9,182 nucleotides of DNA from positions 1 through 9,182 of the forward strand of contig CALLKF010000022.1 in NCBI GenBank assembly GCA_938008535.1, read 5' to 3'. The stretch comes from an uncultured Saprospirales bacterium (GTDB lineage: Bacteria > Bacteroidota > Bacteroidia > Chitinophagales > JADIYW01). Position 1 is the first letter of the stretch. Each line of letters opens with the position of its first letter. The notes under the pieces are model-generated. The model was given only the letters and a program-made list of their open reading frames with translations, did no database searches and had not been told where the DNA came from. A program made the translations under genes and the position numbers. Of the stretch, positions 1 through 7,559 are shown one piece after another.

Positions 1-43
1 TTCCTCTTTATAAAGAAATCGCTAATTTTTATTTAATATTTAT

Positions 44-712
44 TTAAAAAGTTGGAATGTTTAATTCGCTACAGTTTACTAATGCTGGATTAGAATATTT
101 ATTATGCCATTCATCATTCCTAACATTATATATATCATATGGTGCAAATCCAGCAGGCATCAACTTACTAAATATCATCTTTCTTTTTTTCGTAAATTCA
201 GACGGTACTACTTCACAGCCGTAGCCACATTTTTGTGTAACAATTATTCTAATTTCATATGGTTGCTGTGTTGGGTATTCAACATATACGTATCCTAAAC
301 CACCACTAAGTGTAAAATCACTAGTCTCATATTTCCGTTTAAAGCAACTACTATTTGGGTATGCAGAATTTGCATCACTTAAAATAAAAACAGAAATATC
401 ATAACTAGTAGAAGAAGCAGTATTAATCAAATCATATGGTGTAAAAGGTGCATATGGCTCAGTATGTTTTTGGAGTGAACAGAATGGTGCTTGATTAGAA
501 GCGAAACTACTATTATAATTGTTAGTAGGAAATGGCAAAAATAATTGCGCTGTAGAAAACTGAGTTAATGGATCTACTGGACCACCACCTGTTGCTGTTG
601 TTTCACAACAACTTGGCGACATCAAAAATGAAGAAGCCATAATGGTTATTAAATAAATAAATAGCTTCTTATATAAAGAAGTGTGGTGTGGTGTGGTGTG
701 GTGTGGTGTCAT
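44..712 (-). CDS. Putative exported Cys-containing protein with repeat-encoded N-terminus
   Basis: I do not recognise a family. The 222-residue product starts with a short Thr-Pro-His-rich stretch (residues 1-11) encoded by a GTGTG repeat. A basic-hydrophobic segment follows (KKLFIYLITIMASSFLMSPS, residues 16-34), then Cys35-Cys36, which suggests a signal peptide and possibly a loose lipobox. The remainder is rich in Tyr, Pro, Ser and Asn, with further cysteines at about 78, 123, 162, 166 and 214. This fits a small secreted or surface-anchored protein with disulfides. I prefer the ATG at 710-712 because a good promoter places the transcript start only about 13 nt upstream of it. The in-frame ATG at 638-640 (Met25) would destroy most of the signal sequence. 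The gene is divergent from the GH20-like gene. The exported location is inference and the function is unknown. Confidence 0.7.
   Translation of the reverse strand: MTPHHTTPHHTSLYKKLFIYLITIMASSFLMSPSCCETTATGGGPVDPLTQFSTAQLFLPFPTNNYNSSFASNQAPFCSLQKHTEPYAPFTPYDLINTASSTSYDISVFILSDANSAYPNSSCFKRKYETSDFTLSGGLGYVYVEYPTQQPYEIRIIVTQKCGYGCEVVPSEFTKKRKMIFSKLMPAGFAPYDIYNVRNDEWHNKYSNPALVNCSELNIPTF
681..710. repeat. GTGTG pentanucleotide tandem repeat at a start codon
   Basis: Five exact GTGTG units and a sixth ending in C (GTGTC) lie immediately after the start codon of the minus-strand gene (start codon complement at 710-712) and encode its Thr-Pro-His residues. The unit length is not a multiple of three, so gain or loss of one copy would shift the frame of everything downstream, including the signal peptide. 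The present copy number leaves the full frame open. Confidence 0.9.
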
Positions 713-731
713 AATATTAAAATTATAAAAT

Positions 732-763
732 CAAATATAATACAAGTTTTTTAAAATAGCAAA
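732..763 (-). promoter_or_regulatory. Bacteroidota-type promoter for the minus-strand 44-712 gene
   Basis: Read on the minus strand, there is a TTTG at 763-760, a 20-bp spacer, and a perfect TAnnTTTG (TATATTTG) at 739-732. This matches the known Bacteroidota sigma-70 promoter (TTTG, about 19-21 bp, TAnnTTTG). Transcription should start near 725, giving a leader of about 13 nt before the ATG at 712. This supports the upstream start that includes the pentanucleotide repeat. Confidence 0.65.
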
Positions 764-825
764 TATTTTCTATAATATTTTCAAACTATATACTTGTATG
801 TACAATCATTTTGTGTAAGTAAATC

Positions 826-833
826 TATTTTTG
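826..833 (+). promoter_or_regulatory. Possible -7 box upstream of the GH20-like gene
   Basis: TATTTTTG fits TAnnTTTG and lies 11 bp before the ATG at 845. No TTG lies at a proper distance upstream, and the implied leader would be only a few nucleotides. The assignment is weak. Confidence 0.3.
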
Positions 834-844
834 TAATATTGTGT

Positions 845-2215
845 ATGAAAAAAACATCAATTCTACTTTTTGTATTTTTAAACTTCTGTACTTCAATTTC
901 ATTTGCGCAAATTTCAATCATTCCGTTACCAAACGAAATCACCTATACTTCAGGTAAATTTAGTTACGCAAAAGGTTTTGATATAAAAACCATTCGTGGC
1001 GACGAAGGAACGCGTTTGGTTTCTAACGAACTTCTAGATTTTTTTTCTACTAAAAAAATTCCAACAGTACAGTTTTCTCCAATTTCAGTTTCTGTTAATT
1101 TGCTAAAAGAAAATACAGTACCGAATGATGGTTATACTTTATCCATTACCACTAATAACATTGCTATCGCATCCTCAACAAACGCTGGATTATTTTATGG
1201 TTTACAAAGTTTATTTCAATTAATAAACCAAGATACTTCAACTTATAAAAAAGGAAAATTGGATAGCTTATATAAAACCTTACCTTGTATAGAAATTAAA
1301 GATATTCCAGCATTTAAATTTCGTGGTTTTGGAATAGATCTTTGTAGCCATTTTTTCTCGGTTGATGTGCTTAAAGAATATATTGACGAAATGGCAAAAC
1401 TGAAATTAAATCATTTGCAGCTAAAATTAGTTGATAGAAAAGTATGTAGAATTCCAATTTCCAATTTTCCAAAATCAACGCTTAGCGATTCGGTTAAAAT
1501 TCAAAATAGTGAAGGTTATTTTAGTTCCTACTCTAAAGATGACATTACAAGTCTTGTAAAATATGCACGCGAACATTTTATAACTATTATTCCTGAAATA
1601 GATTTTTCTTATTTACTATTGAATGATACTTCACTCAACCAGAAAGCAAGTGTTGATGAAATTTTAGCATTATTTCCTGGAAACTATTTACACATAAACG
1701 GTGCAAATTATTTTAGCACAGAAACAACAGCATATATTACTGCGAAAGGAATTAAAATTATTGGTTTTGACAATGCATTATCAACTTCTATAGTTCAAAG
1801 CTATAAAAACAATAACGCTGGTGTTAATGCAGCTCAAAAAAGTAAAGATGTAATTATGTCGCCGAGAAATTTAACGGCACTCGATAATTATCAATATTGG
1901 GACGACAGTAAATTATCAAAAAACATGTTGTATTTACCATTAGATATGGTCTATAAATTCGATCCGTTATCTAAAATAAAAGATGATAAAACAGCAGAAC
2001 ACATTTTAGGTGGTGCTGCAACCATTAACACTCAATTTTATAAAACTAAAAAGGAATTACAAAAGCTAGTCTTTCCAAGGTTATATGCAATTGCTGAATG
2101 TTTATGGACCAAAAAATCAAATAAAAAATCGTTCAAAGATTTTAATATTCGTTTGGAAAAAATTGGCTATCCAGGTCAGCTAACAGAAAAAATAAATTGG
2201 GTAAAGTTTAAGTAA
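845..2215 (+). CDS. Secreted GH20-like protein, probable pseudoenzyme
   Basis: The product has 456 residues. I chose the ATG at 845 because it opens a clean signal peptide (MKKTSILLFV to SISFAQ, residues 1-22); an in-frame ATG at 794 would add 17 unlikely residues. Residues 24-150 resemble the GH20 N-terminal (GH20b) domain, ending in GLFYGLQSLFQL. Residues 153-440 follow the beta-N-acetylhexosaminidase barrel: DIPAFKFRGFGIDLCSHFFS, PEID at 250-253, VIMSP at 336-340, YLPLDMVYKFDP, HILGG and FPRLYAIAECLW near the end. The active site is lost. The family HLTDDQGWR-type segment reads LKLVDRKVCR (193-202), and the HxGGDE catalytic Asp-Glu motif reads HINGAN (283-288). The substrate-stacking Trp region reads ATINTQF. 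The frame is intact. The family is clear; hydrolase activity is doubtful, and a glycan-binding or structural role is inference. Confidence 0.85.
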   Translation: MKKTSILLFVFLNFCTSISFAQISIIPLPNEITYTSGKFSYAKGFDIKTIRGDEGTRLVSNELLDFFSTKKIPTVQFSPISVSVNLLKENTVPNDGYTLSITTNNIAIASSTNAGLFYGLQSLFQLINQDTSTYKKGKLDSLYKTLPCIEIKDIPAFKFRGFGIDLCSHFFSVDVLKEYIDEMAKLKLNHLQLKLVDRKVCRIPISNFPKSTLSDSVKIQNSEGYFSSYSKDDITSLVKYAREHFITIIPEIDFSYLLLNDTSLNQKASVDEILALFPGNYLHINGANYFSTETTAYITAKGIKIIGFDNALSTSIVQSYKNNNAGVNAAQKSKDVIMSPRNLTALDNYQYWDDSKLSKNMLYLPLDMVYKFDPLSKIKDDKTAEHILGGAATINTQFYKTKKELQKLVFPRLYAIAECLWTKKSNKKSFKDFNIRLEKIGYPGQLTEKINWVKFK

Positions 2216-2219
2216 GTAA

Positions 2220-2552
2220 TCAACCAGCATTGATCAAAATAACACCTGCGATAATTACAAAAGTACCTGTAATATGTTTCCAGTTCATAGCTTCGTGAAA
2301 CCAAAAATAAGATACTAAAAACAGTCCTACGATTGTCAATGAAAAGAAAATTGCGCTTCCTGTATTTAATGAAATTGTTTTTAATGCCTCTGTAAAGCAC
2401 ACCGAATTTAAAAACCCGAAAATTAAACTTGCAAAAAGAATGGTCCAGTATTTTACTGGATTTTTTTCTGCCATAGATGCATATTTAAATCCAATGTTAG
2501 TGATAATATTAAAAAAAATCGCCAGCCAAAGCATGTAATTTGTTAGTACCAT
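2220..2552 (-). CDS. SMR/DMT-type small membrane transporter-like protein
   Basis: The product has 110 residues and four predicted transmembrane helices (about 7-25, 35-53, 60-82 and 92-109), the length and layout of the small multidrug resistance / drug-metabolite transporter group. The last helix closely follows the EmrE pattern (GTFVIIAGVILIN). By eye, the TM1 segment AIFFNIITNIGFK aligns with EmrE's AILAEVIGTTLMK, so the essential proton- and drug-binding Glu14 is replaced by Asn15. EmrE's Trp63 corresponds to Phe69. Classical proton-coupled drug export is therefore unlikely; lipid-linked sugar flippase-like proteins (ArnE/F type) share the fold without that chemistry. The gene is convergent with the GH20-like gene, with 4 bp between the stops and no room for a terminator. 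Met7 is an alternative start. The substrate is unknown. Confidence 0.75.
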   Translation of the reverse strand: MVLTNYMLWLAIFFNIITNIGFKYASMAEKNPVKYWTILFASLIFGFLNSVCFTEALKTISLNTGSAIFFSLTIVGLFLVSYFWFHEAMNWKHITGTFVIIAGVILINAG

Positions 2553-2701
2553 TATTTTTTTTGTGTTTAATAAATATACTCTTTAAATAGCAACATAGTA
2601 CTTATTTTATCTCGTATTTTAAGTAATTATTAAATAATTTACATATGATGCTGTAAATCAAACACTTGAAAATTTCAATAAAAATATCTAAATCTATATA
2701 C

Positions 2702-2731
2702 TCTATATATTTGGTAGATTTTGTAGGTTTG
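2702..2731 (+). promoter_or_regulatory. Shared operator motif, copy 1 (TonB-dependent receptor)
   Basis: The site has TCTAT (2702-2706), 7 bp, GTAGATTTT, then GTAGGTTTG. It is a near-inverted repeat (TCTAT/GTAGA) with a second TAG half-site 9 bp on. Another TCTATATA lies 9 bp upstream at 2693. Related copies lie at 5417 and 7699. Two TAnnTTTG boxes (2706-2713 and 2724-2731) fall inside the site, so a bound regulator would sit on the promoter. Neither has a well-placed -33 TTG. The start codon lies 29 bp further on. Confidence 0.6.
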
Positions 2732-2760
2732 TGAAAATTATTTAACTCAAATCTTTATCT

Positions 2761-5376
2761 ATGCAAAAAGTATCATTACAAACATTTATAATGCTATTCT
2801 TATTAGCAATTGTAATACAGACAAAAGCACAAGACACATCACTTGTGAGTCAGCCAGTTTCTCAAACTACGATTACACAAACCATAATTGTAAAAGGAAA
2901 AATTATTGATATAGCTAAAAATGAACCTTTACTAGGTGTAAATATTACAGTTAAAGGTACAACTGAAGGTGCAATTACAGATGTGAATGGAAATTTTGAA
3001 TTAGTTGTAAGCGATACAACAACAAACAGAATTATAGAAATTAGTTATCTAGGTTACGAAAATAAAGAGTTTATTATCAGCAATTGGTCTAAAGAATTGA
3101 GAATTGGTTTGATAGAAAACACTAGTAATATTGATGAAGTTATTGTAACATCTAGAAGAAGAAAAGAAGAAGCTCAAGATATTCCAATTCCAATTACTGT
3201 AATTAGTGGAAATCAAGTTGAAAACAGTGGTTCATTTAATGTAAACAGAGTTAAAGAACTAATTCCATCTGTTCAGTTATATTCATCCAATCCAAGAAAT
3301 ACATCCTTAAATATCAGAGGTCTTGGAACTACATTTGGGTTATCAAATGATGGTTTAGATCCAGGTGTTGGTTTTTATGTGGATGGTGTTTACTATGCAA
3401 GAGCAGCAGCTACTACTTTAGATTTTGTAGATATTCAACAAATAGAAGTTTTACGTGGACCACAAGGTACTTTATTTGGTAAAAATACTACTGCTGGTGC
3501 TTTTAACATCACCACTCGTAAACCGACTTTTACAAGAACTGGGAACTTAGAGTTAAGTTATGGTAACTATCAATTTGTTCAAGGAAAAGCTACTATTTCT
3601 GGACCAATTGTAAAAGATAAATTGGCAGCTCGTATTTCATTTTCTGGCACACATAGAAACGGATTATTAGAAAATGTTGTAACTAAAAAAGACGTAAACA
3701 CACTCAGCAACATAAGTGCAAAATTACAGTTACTTTATAAACCAATTGAGAAGTTAGACATTTTAATATCTGGTGATTTTACGTCACAACGTCCTGATGG
3801 TTATGCACAAGTAAACGCTGGTGTAGTAACTACGCAAAGACCAGGTTACAGACAATTTGATAGTATTATTGCTGCTTTAGGATATACATTACCTACTCAA
3901 AATCCTTTTGATAGAAAAATTGATCATGATACACCTTGGAAATCTGGTCAAAATATGGGTGGCTTTTCTGTGAATATTGATTATAAGTTAGGAAAAGGAA
4001 CCTTAACATCTACAACTGCTTTAAGATTCTGGAAATGGATGCCTTCAAACGACAGAGATTTTACAGGATTGCAAGCATTGGCATTATCTCAGGCACCATC
4101 AAAACACAGACAATGGTCGCAAGAATTTAGATATGCTGCTACGTTTACTAAAAAATTAAGTGGTGTTTTTGGTGTTTTCTTATTTGGTCAAAAATTAAGA
4201 GCGGATGGATTTCATCAAGAAGAAGGTGGAAAAGATACTTGGCGTTTTGTTCAATCATCCACCAGCGCACTATGGAAAACACCAGGTTTATTTGAAGGTT
4301 ATGGCTTAAAATCTTATCCATCTTTAGATAATTTTAGTGGTGCTATATTTGCACAAGTGGATTGGGAAATTTTTAAAGGTTTTAGGATTCTACCTGGTTT
4401 AAGATTAAACTACGATAAAAAATCGGTGGATTTTAGAAGAGAAGTATATGGTGGTTTGGAAACTACTAACGCAGCATTATTAGCTTTAAAAAAATCTGTT
4501 TATTCAAACCAAGAATTTAAGGCAAATGCTAGTAATTTCAATGCTTCTGGTCAATTAACAGTTGCTTATTCACCACATAAACAAGTAAAAATATATGCGA
4601 CTTATGCTAATACTTTCAAGCCAATTGGTTTAAATTTAGGTGGACTTCCAACAGACAGCACTGGTGTCCTGATTGATTTAGCAAAAGTAAAACCAGAACT
4701 TACACATCATTTCGAGTTTGGCTTAAAAACAGAACCGATAAAAAATTCTATCTTAAATGTTACTGCATTTTTTACACAAATAAAAAATTATCAAACATTA
4801 GTGCAAACACCTGATTTAACACTAAACAGAGGATATTTAGCCAATGCAGAAAAAATCAGAATTGCTGGACTTGAAGTTGAATTAAGTTACCGATTTAAAA
4901 AATACATTACAGTTAATGCTGGATTTACATTTACGGATGGAAAATACCTATCGTTTAAAAATGCTCCATTACCATTAGAAGAAACTGGTGCACGACCTGC
5001 TTATAAAGATATTTCAGGTGGTGTGCTTCCAGGTATTTCAAAATATATTACCACTTTTGGTATTGATGCAGCTTATCCAGTTAAAGTGTTTACACAAAAA
5101 GGTGAAGTCTTTTTTGGAATGGATACCTATTATCGTTCTAAATTTTCTTCTAGTCCATCACCTTCTAAATACTTAAATATCGACGGATATTTCTTATTAA
5201 ACGCTAGAATAGGATTCAGAGCAGTAGAAGGATTTTCCATTTTTGTTTGGAGTAGAAACTTAACCAACAAAAATTATTTTGAGCAATTATTGCCTGGTGC
5301 TGGTAATCCAGGAAACTATGCAGGTGTTTTAGGAGATCAAAGAACTTTTGGAGCAACTATAAAATATGCATTTTAA
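2761..5376 (+). CDS. TonB-dependent outer-membrane receptor with CarboxypepD_reg-like domain
   Basis: The product has 871 residues. A signal peptide (1-23, ending TKAQ) is followed by a carboxypeptidase-regulatory-like beta-sandwich (about 43-120; VKGKIIDIAKNEPLLGVNIT, then TDVNGNFEL). A TonB-box-like DEVIVTSRRR lies at 125-134. The plug spans about 138-255, with PITVISG, LNIRGLGT, YVDGVYY and the signature IEVLRGPQGTLFGKNTTAGA. A 22-strand-type barrel follows, ending in Phe871. It imports a bulky ligand across the outer membrane using TonB/ExbBD energy. No SusD gene follows, and the plug looks more like the siderophore/small-molecule receptors common in Proteobacteria than SusC. The ligand is unknown. 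Downstream DUF2490 and TSUP genes share its operator motif, which suggests co-expression and, by inference, a sulfur-related substrate; iron or cobalamin complexes remain possible. Confidence 0.93.
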   Translation: MQKVSLQTFIMLFLLAIVIQTKAQDTSLVSQPVSQTTITQTIIVKGKIIDIAKNEPLLGVNITVKGTTEGAITDVNGNFELVVSDTTTNRIIEISYLGYENKEFIISNWSKELRIGLIENTSNIDEVIVTSRRRKEEAQDIPIPITVISGNQVENSGSFNVNRVKELIPSVQLYSSNPRNTSLNIRGLGTTFGLSNDGLDPGVGFYVDGVYYARAAATTLDFVDIQQIEVLRGPQGTLFGKNTTAGAFNITTRKPTFTRTGNLELSYGNYQFVQGKATISGPIVKDKLAARISFSGTHRNGLLENVVTKKDVNTLSNISAKLQLLYKPIEKLDILISGDFTSQRPDGYAQVNAGVVTTQRPGYRQFDSIIAALGYTLPTQNPFDRKIDHDTPWKSGQNMGGFSVNIDYKLGKGTLTSTTALRFWKWMPSNDRDFTGLQALALSQAPSKHRQWSQEFRYAATFTKKLSGVFGVFLFGQKLRADGFHQEEGGKDTWRFVQSSTSALWKTPGLFEGYGLKSYPSLDNFSGAIFAQVDWEIFKGFRILPGLRLNYDKKSVDFRREVYGGLETTNAALLALKKSVYSNQEFKANASNFNASGQLTVAYSPHKQVKIYATYANTFKPIGLNLGGLPTDSTGVLIDLAKVKPELTHHFEFGLKTEPIKNSILNVTAFFTQIKNYQTLVQTPDLTLNRGYLANAEKIRIAGLEVELSYRFKKYITVNAGFTFTDGKYLSFKNAPLPLEETGARPAYKDISGGVLPGISKYITTFGIDAAYPVKVFTQKGEVFFGMDTYYRSKFSSSPSPSKYLNIDGYFLLNARIGFRAVEGFSIFVWSRNLTNKNYFEQLLPGAGNPGNYAGVLGDQRTFGATIKYAF

Positions 5377-5416
5377 TTGCTTAAAATCACACAACAATAA
5401 ATTAACAATGCATTAC

Positions 5417-5446
5417 TCTATAATATCAATAGATTTTATAGTTTTG
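5417..5446 (+). promoter_or_regulatory. Shared operator motif, copy 2 (DUF2490-TSUP operon)
   Basis: The site has TCTAT (5417-5421), 7 bp, ATAGATTTT, then ATAGTTTTG. It is a perfect TCTAT/ATAGA inverted repeat with a 7-bp spacer and an extra ATAG 9 bp on, ending 4 bp before the ATG at 5451. It lies in the 74-bp gap after the receptor gene, so DUF2490-TSUP can be controlled separately as well as by read-through. The internal TAGTTTTG resembles a -7 box but is too close to the ATG to be convincing. Confidence 0.65.
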
Positions 5447-5450
5447 TATT

Positions 5451-6245
5451 ATGAACAGCATTTATAATTTATATTTATTAGTATTTGTTTTAATGTTTAC
5501 AAAAAATTGTATTGCTCAAACCAAAAACAAACAATATCAAGGTTCGATGTGGTTTAGATACAATACGAACATTCAATTGCCCAAAAAATATTTAATAAAA
5601 GCAGAATTAGAAGAACGATTTTTTATTTCAAAAGCGGTTAAACAACAACAATTTTTATTCAGGTTTACTTTAGATAAACAACTAAAAAATAATTGGAATA
5701 TTGGTGGTGGATTTTCTATGTGGTGCGTTGGCACCAATGATGAATTAAATACTTCAACTTTACAAATACCAGAATGGCGTCCTCATATTGAATTTAATAA
5801 TAGACAAAAAATAAAAGAAAAACTTAGTATCAATCACCGAATAAGAGCAGAATGGCGTTTTATAAAAAATACCAACAAAGAATTTACAGAAACAATTGAT
5901 GGTTATACAAATAACTTTCGTTTTCGTTATCAAATAACAATTGATTATGCAGTATATAAAAAGGATGAAAAAGCACTGCATCTGATTGTATTTGATGAAG
6001 TAATGCTAAATGCAGGAAAAAGTATTCAACGAAATATTTTTGATCAAAACAGAATTGGATTTTCAGCTCGATATAATTTTAATAAAAATGTTGGAGTAGA
6101 ACTCGGTTATATAAACTGGTTTCAACAGCGACCAAGTGGTCTAGATTTCTTTAACAGGCAAATTCTTCGTTTTACATTACATACTAACTTTAATATTCAC
6201 AAAAAAGAAAAGAAAACAAAAGAAACAAACATATCAAAAATATAA
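5451..6245 (+). CDS. DUF2490 family outer-membrane protein
   Basis: The product has 264 residues with a signal peptide (about 1-22, cleavage near NCIA/Q). The mature part is a run of alternating amphipathic strands typical of a small outer-membrane barrel. The DUF2490 signature lies at about 197-227: FDQNRIGFSARYNF, then VGVELGYINWFQQR. Earlier family-like segments are WFRYNTNIQLPKKY and LSINHRIRAEWRF. The protein ends in a Lys-rich tail (251-264) past the last strand (LRFTLHTNFNI) instead of a terminal aromatic residue, which is slightly unusual for a barrel. Its stop is 2 bp before the TSUP start, so the two are almost certainly co-transcribed. The DUF2490 function is not established; a porin-like or accessory role for the upstream receptor is inference. 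Confidence 0.85.
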   Translation: MNSIYNLYLLVFVLMFTKNCIAQTKNKQYQGSMWFRYNTNIQLPKKYLIKAELEERFFISKAVKQQQFLFRFTLDKQLKNNWNIGGGFSMWCVGTNDELNTSTLQIPEWRPHIEFNNRQKIKEKLSINHRIRAEWRFIKNTNKEFTETIDGYTNNFRFRYQITIDYAVYKKDEKALHLIVFDEVMLNAGKSIQRNIFDQNRIGFSARYNFNKNVGVELGYINWFQQRPSGLDFFNRQILRFTLHTNFNIHKKEKKTKETNISKI

Positions 6246-6247
6246 GC

Positions 6248-7111
6248 ATGGAAAAAATAAGTTTAAAATATGTTGCTGGTGTAATGCTTCTATTAAAATC
6301 AAGTTTAATTGGATTTCTGGTTTGGAAAATTGTCACTTCACCAAACGAGTTACAATCATTGCATTTTGACAAAGAATTTTTATTGTTTGTCGGAGCTGGT
6401 TTCTTAGCACAAATTATTGATGGTGCATTAGGCATGGCTTATGGTGTTAGCTGCTCTACCATGTTATTAGGTATTGGAGTTCCACCTGCAATTGCATCAG
6501 CAAGTGTACACACAGCTGAAGTTTTCACAACTGGTGTTTCTGGCCTATCGCATATCGTCATGCGGAATATAGACAAACGATTGTTTTTCCGTTTAGTATT
6601 TACTGGTATTATTGGTGCTATTATTGGAGCATATTTAATTTCAAAAATATTAGATGGAAAAATTGTCAAACCATACATTGCTGCTTATTTGTTATTATTA
6701 GGAATTTATATTCTGATAAAAAGCTTCCGTACGATTAACGACAAGAAGAGCAACTGGAAGCACGCACCATTATTAGGTTTTATAGGTGCATTTTTCGACT
6801 CTATTGGTGGTGGTGGTTGGGGTCCGATTGTTACTTCAAATCTAATTGATAAAGGAAATTCTCCAAAAGAAGTTATAGGAACAGTAAACACTGCTGAGTT
6901 TTTTGTTACTTTTTTTAGTACAGGTGTATTTATATTCTTTATTGGTGTAGATGCATGGAAAACTGTACTTGCATTAATTATTGGTGGTGTTATTGCAGCA
7001 CCAATTGGTGCATATTTAATACGTTTTTTATCACCAAAAACCATCATGCGTTTAGTTGGTGTATTAATAATTACAACAAGCACCTACACAATTTATAAAT
7101 CATTGCATTAA
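6248..7111 (+). CDS. TauE/SafE (TSUP) family anion permease
   Basis: The product has 287 residues and 7-8 predicted membrane helices. The two TSUP half-repeats are plain. DGALGMAYG (58-66) with SVHTAEVFTT (86-95) forms the first half. DSIGGGGWG (184-192) with TVNTAEFFVT (212-221) forms the second. GAYLISK (127-133) is mirrored by GAYLIRF (254-260). The family moves sulfite, sulfoacetate, thiosulfate or related organic anions across the inner membrane; TauE and SafE are the named examples. The gene follows DUF2490 by 2 bp and precedes a terminator. Its operator motif is shared with a DUF2061 gene, a family often seen beside sulfate-assimilation genes in Bacteroidota. A role in sulfite or other sulfur-oxyanion export or uptake is therefore the best inference; direction and substrate cannot be read from the sequence. 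Confidence 0.92.
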   Translation: MEKISLKYVAGVMLLLKSSLIGFLVWKIVTSPNELQSLHFDKEFLLFVGAGFLAQIIDGALGMAYGVSCSTMLLGIGVPPAIASASVHTAEVFTTGVSGLSHIVMRNIDKRLFFRLVFTGIIGAIIGAYLISKILDGKIVKPYIAAYLLLLGIYILIKSFRTINDKKSNWKHAPLLGFIGAFFDSIGGGGWGPIVTSNLIDKGNSPKEVIGTVNTAEFFVTFFSTGVFIFFIGVDAWKTVLALIIGGVIAAPIGAYLIRFLSPKTIMRLVGVLIITTSTYTIYKSLH

Positions 7112-7140
7112 TCACGTTTAGATTTTTTTTCGAATTAAAT

Positions 7141-7179
7141 AAAACACGGTAACTTTTTAAAACTACCGTATTTTTTTTC
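7141..7179 (+). terminator. Rho-independent terminator of the DUF2490-TSUP operon
   Basis: ACGGTA (7146-7151) pairs with TACCGT (7164-7169) across a 12-nt loop. After one C/A mismatch, the flanking A4 (7141-7144) can pair with the first Ts of the T8 run (7171-7178). It lies 29 bp after the TSUP stop. The A and T runs on both sides would allow some action on minus-strand transcripts too. Confidence 0.7.
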
Positions 7180-7216
7180 TCAAAAATCTAAGTTAAAATA
7201 GACAGGAATAAAGGTT

Positions 7217-7433
7217 GAAGCATCGGGAAGACTTTGTGAAGCACAAGGAAGTATCTGCGAAACATCTGGAAGCAATGTTGAAGCGTTGGGAAATCTCTGT
7301 GAAGCATCGGGTAGCCAAAATGAAGAATCGGGAAGACTCTGAGAAGCGTCGGGAAGCAAGCATGAAGTGTCGGGAAGACTCTGTGAAGTGTCGGGAAGCA
7401 AGCGTGAAGTGTCGGGAAGACTCTGTGAAGTGG
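7217..7433. repeat. 21-bp minisatellite, ten units plus a partial
   Basis: Ten consecutive 21-bp units each begin GAAG. From unit 3 onward two types alternate: units 4, 6, 8 and 10 contain ...GGGAAGACTCTGT or close variants, and units 3, 5, 7 and 9 contain ...GGGAAGCAAGCGT or diverged variants. The higher-order period is therefore 42 bp. Units 7-10 are nearly identical and units 2-5 are diverged, so recent expansion was at the right end. Because 21 is a multiple of three, several frames stay open through the array on both strands. The plus frame gives heptads such as VKCREDS, and one minus frame gives LHRVFPT. I treat these as by-products of the repeat. No unique spacers separate the units. 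Confidence 0.9.
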
Positions 7434-7466
7434 TTCAAAATGGCTTTTTTGTGCTACTTTGACAGT

Positions 7467-7487
7467 TTTTGGCCGAAAATGCCAAAA
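7467..7487. other. Hairpin right of the minisatellite
   Basis: TTTTGGC (7467-7473) and GCCAAAA (7481-7487) form a 7-bp perfect stem with a 7-nt loop. No T-run follows directly on either strand, so a terminator role is not supported. It may belong to the same element as the repeats. Confidence 0.4.
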
Positions 7488-7559
7488 TGTCGGTTGTTTG
7501 CTAAAAACTACAGAGTCAGTTTTTTTTCTTTTTTTTGACATACAAACATCAACAAATAT

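Noticed and set aside
104..298. Plus-strand frame opposite the 44-712 gene
   Set aside because: It lies wholly antisense to the longer frame, which has a promoter and signal-like start. It has no features of its own.
2761..5376. SusC of a polysaccharide utilisation locus
   Set aside because: No SusD gene follows, and the neighbours are DUF2490 and TSUP. The nearby GH20-like protein is separated by an opposite-strand gene and lacks catalytic residues.
5439..5446. TAGTTTTG as the -7 box for the DUF2490 gene
   Set aside because: It would place the transcript start at or after the ATG at 5451. It is better explained as part of the shared operator motif.
6439..7083. Minus-strand frames under the TSUP gene
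   Set aside because: They are antisense shadows of a well-supported permease, with low-complexity composition and no recognisable domain.
7217..7433. CRISPR array
   Set aside because: Units are contiguous 21-mers with no unique spacers, and no cas genes are present.
7188..7541. Overlapping repeat-protein genes on both strands of the minisatellite
   Set aside because: A 21-bp unit keeps several frames open automatically. No promoter or family match singles out one frame, so none is annotated as a gene.
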